In this document: in pieces, positions 36,942 to 45,696 of the stretch | How positions within the stretch are numbered: position 1 is the stretch's first letter | Layout: each line of letters starts with the position of its first letter | NCBI RefSeq assembly: GCF_003385455.1 | Contig: NZ_QNUF01000002.1 | Span: 1 to 64,000, forward strand | DNA: 64,000 nucleotides | DNA from: Chryseobacterium rhizosphaerae | Lineage (GTDB): Bacteria; Bacteroidota; Bacteroidia; Flavobacteriales; Weeksellaceae | Reading direction: 5' to 3' | Program-made: the position numbers and the translations under genes | The notes under the pieces: generated by a model | The model's input: the letters and a program-made list of their open reading frames with translations, nothing else | The model's database searches: none | What the model was told of the DNA's origin: nothing

Positions 36942-38738
36942 ATGTGTGGAATAGCAGGAATTATAAGCACTAATGCCAGAAATTATCAGGAAGAAATCAA
37001 AAAAATGACAGATTCTCTGATACACCGGGGTCCCGATTCTTCGCATTATGAACTTTATGATAATGCAGTCTTAGGCCATCGCAGGCTCTCCATTATAGAT
37101 TTATCTGAAAATGGAAAACAACCTATGTTTTCTAATACCAAAGATGAATGTATTGTTCTCAATGGAGAAATTTACGGATATCAGGATATTAAAAAGGAAT
37201 ATACCGAATATCCTTATCATGGAGAATCTGATACAGAAGTTATTCTTGCCATGTATCAGAGGAAGCAGGAAAACCTGATCCATGAACTTCCGGGAATGTT
37301 CGCGTTTGCCATTTGGGATAATCAGAAAAAACAATTATTCTGTGCCAGAGACCGCTTTGGAGAAAAACCTTTTTATTACGCGATTGGAAACAATAACGAA
37401 TTTATTTTCGCTTCGGAGATAAAGGCAATTCTTGCCTCTGGTCTTATTCAACCTAAGGTAAGCCCTGACGCCCTCTCCCACTATCTTCAGTATGGATATG
37501 TAAGTACCTACCAAAGTATTTACAGTAATATATATACTCTACCTCCTGCCCATCAGCTGATCTGGAAAGAAGGGAAAATTAGTGTATCCCGTTATTACAG
37601 TTTACCGGCAAAAGACAGAACGATTAGTCTTTCTGATGCTAAAGAAGAATTTTTGTATCTCCTCAAAAATGCAGTAAAAAAACAGCTTATTGCAGACGTA
37701 GAAGTAGGAAGTTTTCTAAGCGGCGGATTGGACTCTTCCTCCATTGTAGCATTGGTAGATGAATTTCTACCTCAGCAGACTACCATCAGTTTTGGATATG
37801 ACCATAAAGATAACGAGCTGAAATATGCTAAAGAAATTGCAGATAAATATAAAACCAACCACATAGAAGTCCATGAGAAAAAAGAGGATCTTGTCACTTC
37901 TCTATTAAAGATCACTCCTTTTTTTGATGACCCCTTTGCAGATGCTTCCTTTATCCCACATTATGAGATCTGTAAAGCAGCTAAGAAGAACCTTACTGTA
38001 GTCTTATCCGGAGATGTAGGAGATGAGCTTTTTGGCGGTTATCATTTTTATACCGTTGAAAACAAAATGAAGCAGCATTTCAGTTATAAAAATATAATGG
38101 CTCAATTTGGATTAAAATTATATCAAAAGCTGAGAACCACTTCTTTCATTACTCAAAAGAACATACAATATAACTCTATCCTTGATTTCCATTTGAATGC
38201 TGTAAGAAACGACTTTAATAAAGGAGAGCGTGGGCACCTCGGTATTTCTTCAGACTATCTGCAGCCTTACAGTTTCGCACCGGATACAGACTCGCTCAAT
38301 GATATTATGAGAACAGATCTTGAAAACTATGTTCCCGCCAATATGATGGTAAAATCTGACAGGATGGCTATGGCTAATTCATTGGAAGTAAGAACCCCGT
38401 TTCTTGATCTGGATTTTGCCGAATTTTGTATACAGCTACCCGATCAGTTGAAATTAAGCAATACCAATGACAAGATTATTCTTCGGGAAGCTATGGGATC
38501 ATATTGGACTGAAACCATCAGAAAACGTCATAAACAAGGATTCGGATTAGGGGTAAAGAATTGGTTTGCCGAAGAAAATCTCATGAACTTCTCCAATGAC
38601 ATGCTAAAAAACCCTAATCATAAAGTATTTAATTTTATTGATTTTAAAGCAACTCAAAGCTATCTGAATAAAGATGAGAAACACTGGAATCTTTTGCAAC
38701 TTGCCCTTTGGGCAGATAATAACCAATCTGTACTATAA
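36942..38738 (+). CDS. asnB: Asparagine synthase (glutamine-hydrolysing) type amidotransferase
   Basis: Two-domain enzyme of 598 residues. The N-terminal glutaminase starts with the nucleophile Cys2 (MCGIAGI) and includes RGPD at 29-32 and NGEIY at 74-78. The C-terminal ATP-pyrophosphatase domain has SGGLDSS at 260-266. It would make asparagine from aspartate. However, homologues inside O-antigen loci, such as WbtH of Francisella, are thought to amidate uronic acids, and ugd in this locus supplies one. Its position between glycosyltransferases favours the second role. Its stop overlaps the next start (TAATG). Confidence 0.88.
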   Translation: MCGIAGIISTNARNYQEEIKKMTDSLIHRGPDSSHYELYDNAVLGHRRLSIIDLSENGKQPMFSNTKDECIVLNGEIYGYQDIKKEYTEYPYHGESDTEVILAMYQRKQENLIHELPGMFAFAIWDNQKKQLFCARDRFGEKPFYYAIGNNNEFIFASEIKAILASGLIQPKVSPDALSHYLQYGYVSTYQSIYSNIYTLPPAHQLIWKEGKISVSRYYSLPAKDRTISLSDAKEEFLYLLKNAVKKQLIADVEVGSFLSGGLDSSSIVALVDEFLPQQTTISFGYDHKDNELKYAKEIADKYKTNHIEVHEKKEDLVTSLLKITPFFDDPFADASFIPHYEICKAAKKNLTVVLSGDVGDELFGGYHFYTVENKMKQHFSYKNIMAQFGLKLYQKLRTTSFITQKNIQYNSILDFHLNAVRNDFNKGERGHLGISSDYLQPYSFAPDTDSLNDIMRTDLENYVPANMMVKSDRMAMANSLEVRTPFLDLDFAEFCIQLPDQLKLSNTNDKIILREAMGSYWTETIRKRHKQGFGLGVKNWFAEENLMNFSNDMLKNPNHKVFNFIDFKATQSYLNKDEKHWNLLQLALWADNNQSVL

Positions 38739-39673
38739 TGCTTGATATTTCTGTAATCATCCCTGTATATAATGCTGCTGAATTTTTAGAAAAATCAGTC
38801 ATCTCTGCATTACAATTTGAAGAAGTTAAAGAAGTTATTTTGGTTGAAGATAAATCAACCGATGATTCTCTGGAGATCTGTAAACGAATAACGAAAGAAC
38901 ATTCAAGGGTTAAACTTTTTCAGCATCCTGACCAAGAAAATCATGGAGCTGCAGCTTCAAGAAATCTGGGAATTGAAAAAGCCGTAGGAAGCTTTATCAC
39001 ATTCTTAGATGCAGATGATTATTATCTTCCAAATAGGTTCGATGCCGAGAAGACGATCTTTAATGATTCAAAAATAGACGGAGTTTTCAACGCCGTAGGC
39101 ATTGAATATCTTACAGAAAAGGGAAAACAGGAATTCCAGTCTAAATTCAGTGACAATACACTTACTACCGTCAATTATCCTGCCGAGGGAAAAGAAGTAT
39201 TCAGAGGACTTTTAGGTTTTACACCGAAAACTTTCGGTACATTCTTCCACCTGAATGCATTAACAATAAAAAAGGCTGCCCTTGAGAAACATTCTTTAAA
39301 GTTCAATAAAGTTCTGCGTGTCCACCAGGATTCCGATTTCATCATTAAGCTGGCTTACCACTGTTATTTAAAGTCCGGTATTATAGATCAGGCTGTAGCG
39401 ATGAGAGGCATACATGATGACAACAGAATTACAAAGATTATAAGGTATTCCCCACAATACAATCAAAGGCAGTATCTTTTCTGGAACTCTTTGTACGAAT
39501 GGTCTAAGCCATTGCCGTTAGAACCGGATTATGCCCAGCATATCTATCTGCAGAAAAAAGCATTTGAGCTTTCTTCAAAAAAAGGATTTTCAAAAATGAC
39601 GAGCTTATTGGCCGCTGTTCTTAAAAACCCCAATATATTGCGGACAAAATACAGATTCACCTATTCTCATTGA
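38738..39673 (+). CDS. Family 2 glycosyltransferase (paralogue 1 of 3)
   Basis: 311 residues. Motifs are ISVIIPVYNAAEFLEKSV, VILVEDKSTDDSLEIC and TFLDADDYYLPNRFDAEK (metal site), with HQDSDFIIKLAY as the catalytic-base region and MRGIHDDNRIT near the C-terminus. It resembles the two following glycosyltransferases along its whole length but is more diverged than they are from each other. It is coupled to asnB by a one-base TAATG overlap and followed by a terminator-like hairpin, so it probably ends the exporter operon. Confidence 0.88.
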   Translation: MLDISVIIPVYNAAEFLEKSVISALQFEEVKEVILVEDKSTDDSLEICKRITKEHSRVKLFQHPDQENHGAAASRNLGIEKAVGSFITFLDADDYYLPNRFDAEKTIFNDSKIDGVFNAVGIEYLTEKGKQEFQSKFSDNTLTTVNYPAEGKEVFRGLLGFTPKTFGTFFHLNALTIKKAALEKHSLKFNKVLRVHQDSDFIIKLAYHCYLKSGIIDQAVAMRGIHDDNRITKIIRYSPQYNQRQYLFWNSLYEWSKPLPLEPDYAQHIYLQKKAFELSSKKGFSKMTSLLAAVLKNPNILRTKYRFTYSH

Positions 39674-39997
39674 TAGATCTCAATACTCTTCAAATAGTAA
39701 TAAAATATTAATATTCTGTCTAAAAGGAGTAAGAGATTACTTAAAAATACAAAGCCTCTATTCATATATTTATAGAGGCTTTATGTTTAATATCCGATAC
39801 ATAAAAATTATTTTATTAACGAGATTCACCCTGCTCAGATAATAAGAAATTACATTTTAAGGTTTATTATATTCAAAAAAGCAAATATTTCATTATATCA
39901 TAATACTAAGGATTGTAAAACTAGAATTAAAAGCTTAAATTTCGTACTTGAAATGGCAGTGTAAAAAAACACAATTAATCTATTATAAAAAGATGAA
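39674..39997 (+). other. Intergenic region between glycosyltransferase paralogues
   Basis: No gene seen. It contains a hairpin at 39751-39782 and AT-rich sequence. No exact TAnnTTTG box was found ahead of the next gene (closest is a TAAATTTC near 39940). Confidence 0.6.
39751..39782 (+). terminator. Probable terminator after the exporter operon
   Basis: AAAGCCTCTAT (39751-39761) pairs with ATAGAGGCTTT (39772-39782), an 11-bp stem with a 10-base loop. The T-run after it is short (TTT within the stem, then ATGTTT), so efficiency is uncertain. Confidence 0.65.
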
Positions 39998-40939
39998 ATG
40001 AAGATTTCAGTAGTTATTCCCGTCTATAACGCCGAAAATTATGTCCTTCAGGCAGTGGAATCTGCTCTTCAGTTTGATGAAGTTTATGAAGTAATTCTCG
40101 TTGAAGACCAGTCTCCGGACAATGCACTTCTTGTATGTCAGCAGATCGCTGAAAAATATGGTAGAGTACAGCTTTATCAGCATCCGGATAAAAAAAATCA
40201 CGGAGCGGGCCCAAGTAGGAATTTGGGTATAGAAAAATCAACCGGAGATTTTATTGCATTTTTGGATGCTGATGATTATTTTCTCCCTAATAGATTCGAT
40301 GCAGAAAAAGAGCTCTTTAAAAATCCAAAAGTAGATGGTGTATATGGAGCACTTGGTGTTCATTACTATTCTGAAAAAGCAAAAAAACAATACTACAGTT
40401 TATTCGGAGACAGGCTTACTACTGTTTATAAAAAATATGACACATACAATGTTTTCCTGGGACAGCTTCACATGCTTGGAAGTTTTGGGTTGTTCAGTAT
40501 TGATACCTTAACAGTCCGCAGAGAGGCATTGGCAAAAAAAATGAATTCGTTATTCCAACCTCATCTGAGAATGCATGAAGACACCGAGTTTCTACTTCGG
40601 CTGTCTTATTACCTTAATCTATATCCCGGAATCATTGATCAGGCAGTAGCAATACGGGGCGTACACGAAAATAACAGAATAACGAAAATAAATTCACGGG
40701 TAATAAATCCTGCCATATCAAGAACATTGCTTTGGAAAGAGATCAAAACATGGTCAGAAAGTGAAAATGATATTTCTGAAGAGGTGAGACTTCATATTGA
40801 CAGAATGTATCGCAGCTTCGAGATTGCAAAAGCCCCGGTATTCAAAAAATGGGGGATGATTATCAAATATCTGTTTACAGATTATAAAAGTATAAGATCC
40901 GGCCTTTATAATATTAACTTCAGACATTCACTGGTCTGA
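39998..40939 (+). CDS. Family 2 glycosyltransferase (paralogue 2 of 3)
   Basis: 313 residues. Shared blocks with the neighbours are ISVVIPVYNAENYVLQAVES, VILVEDQSPDNALLVC, FLDADDYFLPNRFDAEKELF, RMHEDTEFLLRLSYYLNLYP and IRGVHENNRIT. It ends SIRSGLYNINFRHSLV. It has the same length as the next gene and, by eye, is identical over roughly two thirds of positions, so the two are a recent tandem duplication. Each may add a similar sugar at a different position, or to different phase-specific chains. Confidence 0.88.
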   Translation: MKISVVIPVYNAENYVLQAVESALQFDEVYEVILVEDQSPDNALLVCQQIAEKYGRVQLYQHPDKKNHGAGPSRNLGIEKSTGDFIAFLDADDYFLPNRFDAEKELFKNPKVDGVYGALGVHYYSEKAKKQYYSLFGDRLTTVYKKYDTYNVFLGQLHMLGSFGLFSIDTLTVRREALAKKMNSLFQPHLRMHEDTEFLLRLSYYLNLYPGIIDQAVAIRGVHENNRITKINSRVINPAISRTLLWKEIKTWSESENDISEEVRLHIDRMYRSFEIAKAPVFKKWGMIIKYLFTDYKSIRSGLYNINFRHSLV

Positions 40940-41018
40940 TGGGTGATCCCGGGACGTTCATCTCATTTTACAGACCTATATCTCCACTTTTTTAATTATT
41001 TTTTAAGCTACAAGTCTT

Positions 41019-41026
41019 TATATTTG
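41019..41026 (+). promoter_or_regulatory. Putative promoter -7 box before glycosyltransferase paralogue 3
   Basis: TATATTTG matches TAnnTTTG exactly, 48 bases before the ATG at 41074. No TTTG at the -33 position. It would allow separate expression of the third paralogue. Confidence 0.4.
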
Positions 41027-41073
41027 ATTATCTTGCAACATACAAATGATCAAAAAAATTCAGCTAACAAAAA

Positions 41074-42015
41074 ATGAAAATTTCTGTAATAATTCCTGTT
41101 TATAATGCCGAAAAATTTGTTTCTCAGGCAGTAGAATCAGCCCTTCAGTTTGATGAGGTACATGAAGTCATTCTGATTGAGGACAGATCTCCAGACAACG
41201 CACTGCAGGTATGCAAACAACTTATTGAAAAAAACGACAGAATAAAACTCTATCAACATCCTGATAAAGGAAATCATGGTGCCGGCCCTACCCGAAATCT
41301 GGGAATACAAAAAGCTACCGGAGATTTTATTGCTTTTCTGGATGCGGATGATTATTTCCTTCCCAACAGATTTGATGCCGAAAAAGAACTTTTTAAAGAT
41401 CCAAAAGTAGAAGGTGTCTACGGAGCGCTTGGCGTCCATTATTATACTGAAAAAGCAAAAGAACAGTACTATCCTGTATTTGGGGATAAACTGACGACAG
41501 TACATAAGAAACATGGTCCAAAAGATGTTTTTCCAGGGCAGATTTATCTGTTAGGAAGCTTTGGACTGTTCAGTATTGATACCTTAACAATACGAAGAGA
41601 TGCTCTGGTAAAAAAAATGAATATTTTATTTAAAGCCAGTTTGAGACTCCACCAGGATTCTGAATTTTTATTTCGCCTTTCCTATTATCTGGACCTGTAT
41701 CCGGGTATTTTAGATAAAGCGATAGCCATGAGAGGAGTCCATGAAAACAACAGGATTACCCAGGTAGATTCAAAGAAGATCAACCCGGCTACCACCAGAG
41801 TTCTTTTATGGCAGGAAGTTGATAACTGGGCAAAAAATGAAGAGACAATACCTGACCATATCAAGCTTCATATTAACAGAATGTACAGAAGTTTCAGGAT
41901 CGCAACAACTCCTGCACCTCAAAAATGGGGAGTGATTCTAAAGCATTTGATCTCTGACTATCCGAGTATACGTTCCGGTATTTATAATATTAATTTCAGA
42001 AAAAATTTATTTTAG
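41074..42015 (+). CDS. Family 2 glycosyltransferase (paralogue 3 of 3)
   Basis: 313 residues, aligned without gaps to the previous gene: ISVIIPVYNAEKFVSQAVES, VILIEDRSPDNALQVC, FLDADDYFLPNRFDAEKELF, RLHQDSEFLFRLSYYLDLYP, MRGVHENNRIT, SIRSGIYNINFRKNLF. The catalytic-base region has QDS where paralogue 2 has EDT, matching the QDS of paralogue 1. Its TAG stop overlaps the TAA stop of the convergent SGNH gene by two bases, so there is no room for a terminator between them. Confidence 0.88.
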   Translation: MKISVIIPVYNAEKFVSQAVESALQFDEVHEVILIEDRSPDNALQVCKQLIEKNDRIKLYQHPDKGNHGAGPTRNLGIQKATGDFIAFLDADDYFLPNRFDAEKELFKDPKVEGVYGALGVHYYTEKAKEQYYPVFGDKLTTVHKKHGPKDVFPGQIYLLGSFGLFSIDTLTIRRDALVKKMNILFKASLRLHQDSEFLFRLSYYLDLYPGILDKAIAMRGVHENNRITQVDSKKINPATTRVLLWQEVDNWAKNEETIPDHIKLHINRMYRSFRIATTPAPQKWGVILKHLISDYPSIRSGIYNINFRKNLF

Positions 42016-42929
42016 CGTTTCCCTATTTTGATAGAGTCTGCCATTCTGGAAGTAAAAATTTTGCTTGAATTCCGGTACATATGGTTTCCGTCAGTATACA
42101 TATACGTTTCGCTCTCCTCTGAAAAATCAAAAAATTTCACATTCTGTTTTCGTGAAATATCCTGTAATAGCTTGCTGAAATGGGGAAATTTTTCATTTTC
42201 AATCGCCATAATGCCTTTAGAAGCAGGAATCCGGACCAGATACACCGTTCCTTTAGTTCTTAAATAGTTAATTATCTCATCAAAAGCTCTGAGACGTTCC
42301 TGCGACAACTCGGCTTGTTGAGCCAATGCCTGATAGAACACTTCTTTTTTGGTAGTTCTGGCAGCCACAGAATCTTTATGCATATTCACATTAATTTCCA
42401 TCCATCCGTCTTCATGAAGAAATGAATTGGATTTCCCGACTGCATCTACTCTTTCCGTGTATATTTTGAACCAGCTTCTTGTATAATGTTTTAGCAGGTA
42501 TTCATAATTGGGTGATCTGTCATAGGTGTACACATCATTCAGCGGAGAATGCTCTTCCGGAAAATCTTTACTGTTCTTAATATTTTTATCCAATGATAAA
42601 GTCCATGGACTTACTGTCAGAATGAAAATTCCATTTTTGGTCTCAGGGTCCAACTTCCGTTTTAAAGCTTTAAAGTAGATCTGTCCATAGGGTGACTCAA
42701 CAACATTGAGAGAGAAATTATCAAAATCCCCGGAAAGTTTCTTTTTTAAAACACTGGGTACAACGGCCTGTGATCCCCTGGAATCCCCCAAAATAATATT
42801 CTGGGGCTTTTTAACCGCAAAATGCATATAATTATCATCAGTATTTCCGTCAGCATAACTTCCAAGCACAGCAAATACTGCCACTACTGCCACAAAATAA
42901 GGTCCTATTTTTATTAAAAACTTCTTCAT
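42012..42929 (-). CDS. SGNH-like periplasmic acyl-modification protein
   Basis: 305 residues with an N-terminal membrane anchor (KIGPYFVAVVAVFAVLGSYA). The domain resembles the DltD/AlgX/SGNH-hydrolase fold: GDSR at 48-51 (nucleophile Ser50) and DGNH at 280-283 (Asp-His pair). It probably receives acetyl groups from the MBOAT protein encoded one base upstream and passes them to polysaccharide in the periplasm. A TTG/ATG extension into the MBOAT gene (to 42974) is possible, but the ATG at 42929 with MKKFLIK gives a proper signal anchor. The two genes form a minus-strand unit inside a mainly plus-strand locus. Confidence 0.75.
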   Translation of the reverse strand: MKKFLIKIGPYFVAVVAVFAVLGSYADGNTDDNYMHFAVKKPQNIILGDSRGSQAVVPSVLKKKLSGDFDNFSLNVVESPYGQIYFKALKRKLDPETKNGIFILTVSPWTLSLDKNIKNSKDFPEEHSPLNDVYTYDRSPNYEYLLKHYTRSWFKIYTERVDAVGKSNSFLHEDGWMEINVNMHKDSVAARTTKKEVFYQALAQQAELSQERLRAFDEIINYLRTKGTVYLVRIPASKGIMAIENEKFPHFSKLLQDISRKQNVKFFDFSEESETYMYTDGNHMYRNSSKIFTSRMADSIKIGKR

Positions 42930-42930
42930 G

Positions 42931-44364
42931 CTAAAACTGAAAATAAATAAATTCATTATTCCCGAAATTGGCATAACGGAGAATGATATAAATAATAACC
43001 ATATAAAAAATACGTCTCATCCATGGATTGAATCTTTTTATTTCTAATCCGTGAAACCTTTCTCTATTAACCCACTCTACCACAAGCATAAACCCAATCA
43101 GCGCCAGGATTTTCACAGGCAATGAATGGGGCAAAGCAAAAATTCCGGTACTGCAAATTCTCTTTATATAATCTAAAGCTTTGGTTACAGATTCTGCCCT
43201 GAAAAAAATCCAGGCAAAGCAAGCCGCTAAAAAAGTAATAAAGATTTGGAAACACTCTTTAAAGGAAGGTAATAGCTTTCCCTGTGCTGCTACTTCAATA
43301 TTCTGACGGTTTTTATTCATTATCAGAAGAGGCATAAAATACAGGGCATTGAGCCCTCCCCAAATAATGAATGTCCAGTTGGCTCCATGCCAGAATCCCG
43401 AGACAAGGAAGATCACAAATGTATTTCTGATCTTCATAGAAAGTCCTCCTTTACTCCCTCCTAATGGAATATACAGATAATCCCTGAACCATGAAGAAAG
43501 TGAAATATGCCATCTTCTCCAGAATTCGGCAATGTCTCTTGAGAAATAAGGAAATGCAAAGTTTTTCAGAAGCTCTATTCCAAACAGCCTGGAAACCCCT
43601 AGCGCTATATCTGAATATCCGGAAAAATCACCATAGATCTGGAATGCAAACAATACAGCTCCTATTACTAAATTTCCAGGGCTTTCCGTCTGATAGTTTG
43701 TAAAGATCTCATTCACTAAGGGAGCACAATTATCTGCAATAACCATTTTTTTGAAGAACCCCCAAAGTATCTGACGCATGCCATCCACGGCCTGGTCATA
43801 ATTAAATATCCTTGTTTTTTGTATTTGAGGTAATAGATGGGTAGCCCTTTCTATCGGACCCGCTACGAGAAGAGGAAAGTAGCTGACAAATACGGCATAA
43901 TCTGTAAAATTACGTTCCGCTTTAATCCTTTTTTTATAAACATCTATCACGTAAGAAAGTCCATGGAATGTATAAAATGATATTCCAACCGGAAGGATAA
44001 TTTTAAGAAGCCAGACATTCGCTTTGAAGCCTAATCCTCCAAGAAGTTCGGCAAAGCTCCCAACAAAAAAGTTATAATATTTAAAAAACCCCAGAAAGCC
44101 GAGATTGATAACAATACTTAATGTAAGCCAAAATGTAGCTTCCCTTTTATTTTTACTGTTTTCAATCTTAATACCTGAAAGATAATCCAAACCAATAGAA
44201 AACATTAGCAAAAAAAGAAATCTCCAATCCCAGCATGCATAAAAATAAAAACTCGCTAACAGCAACAACCTGTTTTGATGCTGAAATTTTTTATTGAAAA
44301 CAAACCAATAAAGACAGAATACAATTGGTAAAAAGATAAGAAACCCTATTGAATTAAATAACAT
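42931..44364 (-). CDS. MBOAT-family O-acyltransferase (AlgI/DltB/PatA-like)
   Basis: Polytopic inner-membrane protein of 477 residues with about ten hydrophobic segments. It carries acyl groups from the cytosol across the membrane for O-acetylation of extracellular polymers. The MBOAT signature is clear: FPYFSRDIAEFWRRWHISLSSW with His286, and GFWHGANWTF with the invariant His326. It starts LFNSIGFLIFLPIVF, usual for the AlgI-like group. Together with the SGNH protein that follows after one base it makes a two-part O-acetylation system, presumably acting on the polysaccharide of this locus. Confidence 0.92.
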   Translation of the reverse strand: MLFNSIGFLIFLPIVFCLYWFVFNKKFQHQNRLLLLASFYFYACWDWRFLFLLMFSIGLDYLSGIKIENSKNKREATFWLTLSIVINLGFLGFFKYYNFFVGSFAELLGGLGFKANVWLLKIILPVGISFYTFHGLSYVIDVYKKRIKAERNFTDYAVFVSYFPLLVAGPIERATHLLPQIQKTRIFNYDQAVDGMRQILWGFFKKMVIADNCAPLVNEIFTNYQTESPGNLVIGAVLFAFQIYGDFSGYSDIALGVSRLFGIELLKNFAFPYFSRDIAEFWRRWHISLSSWFRDYLYIPLGGSKGGLSMKIRNTFVIFLVSGFWHGANWTFIIWGGLNALYFMPLLIMNKNRQNIEVAAQGKLLPSFKECFQIFITFLAACFAWIFFRAESVTKALDYIKRICSTGIFALPHSLPVKILALIGFMLVVEWVNRERFHGLEIKRFNPWMRRIFYMVIIYIILRYANFGNNEFIYFQF

Positions 44365-44501
44365 ATTGCCTTTTTAGAAGTTATTGATATTTAAATACCT
44401 CCCATAAATCAATAAGCCATCTATATCGATGTTATTTTTTGGGGGAACATTTTTTATTTCGATCATTATGAGTGTTTTAAGTTACATAAAAATAAATATT
44501 C

Positions 44502-45524
44502 TCAACTAATTTTTATTTTTTTAAGATAATCCCTGAGCGGTTTTTCAATAAACTGATAAAATAAAGCAGAAGTAATAATAAGAACTCCCATATAAATCCA
44601 GAATATAGTATCAATCCCCAAATTATACTGTTCCAGAATTTCCCTCAAGATATATAAAACAGGGATATGTGTTATATAAACAGCATAGCTTGCTTCCCCT
44701 AAATACTCTAAAGGTTTTAATGAAAATATTCTGGTCAGTGTCCCATTATTTTTCGATATCAAAATGATAAGCGGAATAAACAACAGTGCCATCAAACCAT
44801 TATGATAGAAAAGAGGTACAAAGATCAACGCCAATAGTATCAATAAGAAAATGACAATGACAGGAACATCATAATTCTTCTGCTTATGATTTTTTACAAA
44901 AAACAGCCCTGCCAGGTTTCCTACCAGAAATTCATTAATATGCATCAATGGGAAATAATACAGCAGTTCATGACTTTCCGTATGAGGTCCTTCATAATAT
45001 AAAGAACCAGCATAAAGACTACAAAATACCTGGGTTATAACCCAGATAATGACCGTAATCACCCAGACACTTTTATTTCCTTTAGAATAAAAATGGTTAT
45101 AGAGTAATGGAAAAATAAGATAGAACAAAAACTCTACAGAAATAGACCAGCCCGGAAAATTCAGGATCATAGCCTCTCCGGGAATCCAGCTCTGAAGCCC
45201 CAACAGGTATAAAAAAGCTTTATAAAAACTGAAACCTGAATATCGGGTGATCAGATAAAGTAAAAGCCCCAATACATATAATGGATAGATTCTGGCAAAC
45301 CGATTTTTGTAATAATCAAAATAGTTGATCCTGTCTTTCTTATGATAGGCTACGATCATGATAAAGCCGGAAAGAATAAAAAAATAGCTTACCCCTACGT
45401 TCGCTTTCAGAAAAACATTAGAAATGTAATCTATTTGGTATAGAAACATATCTTTATTAAAATGGGAAATGACAATAGCCATAGCCGCAAGAAACCGGGT
45501 AAATGTAATCTGGGTTATCTTCAT
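44502..45524 (-). CDS. Acyltransferase family 3 membrane protein
   Basis: Integral membrane transferase of 340 residues (OafA/NodX-type, about ten membrane helices) that O-acetylates surface glycans. The conserved Arg10/His21 pair lies in TRFLAAMAIVISHF, and NRFARIYPLY and GWSISVEFLFYLIFPLLY are typical of the family. The reading frame is open to a TTG at 45536, but the ATG at 45524 yields the usual MKITQITFTRFLAAM start. There is no fused SGNH domain. It is the second independent acylation system in the locus beside MBOAT/SGNH. Confidence 0.9.
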   Translation of the reverse strand: MKITQITFTRFLAAMAIVISHFNKDMFLYQIDYISNVFLKANVGVSYFFILSGFIMIVAYHKKDRINYFDYYKNRFARIYPLYVLGLLLYLITRYSGFSFYKAFLYLLGLQSWIPGEAMILNFPGWSISVEFLFYLIFPLLYNHFYSKGNKSVWVITVIIWVITQVFCSLYAGSLYYEGPHTESHELLYYFPLMHINEFLVGNLAGLFFVKNHKQKNYDVPVIVIFLLILLALIFVPLFYHNGLMALLFIPLIILISKNNGTLTRIFSLKPLEYLGEASYAVYITHIPVLYILREILEQYNLGIDTIFWIYMGVLIITSALFYQFIEKPLRDYLKKIKIS

Positions 45525-45696
45525 AAAAACGGCCAAACAGTCATGTTATACATTGTATTTAATGTTTTTTATCCAGAAACCTTACTATATTTTTATTGCT
45601 GTAAAAAAGAATCATGAATTATTTTCATTGAATAACCTCTTATACACGCCGTTCTCCATCTTAAAAAAAGAAGGAACAAATTGTCTACTGTACTGC

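Noticed and set aside
41137..41514. 125-codon minus-strand frame inside glycosyltransferase paralogue 3
   Set aside because: It mirrors a conserved GT2 gene; a similar antisense frame in paralogue 2 is much shorter, so it is not maintained.
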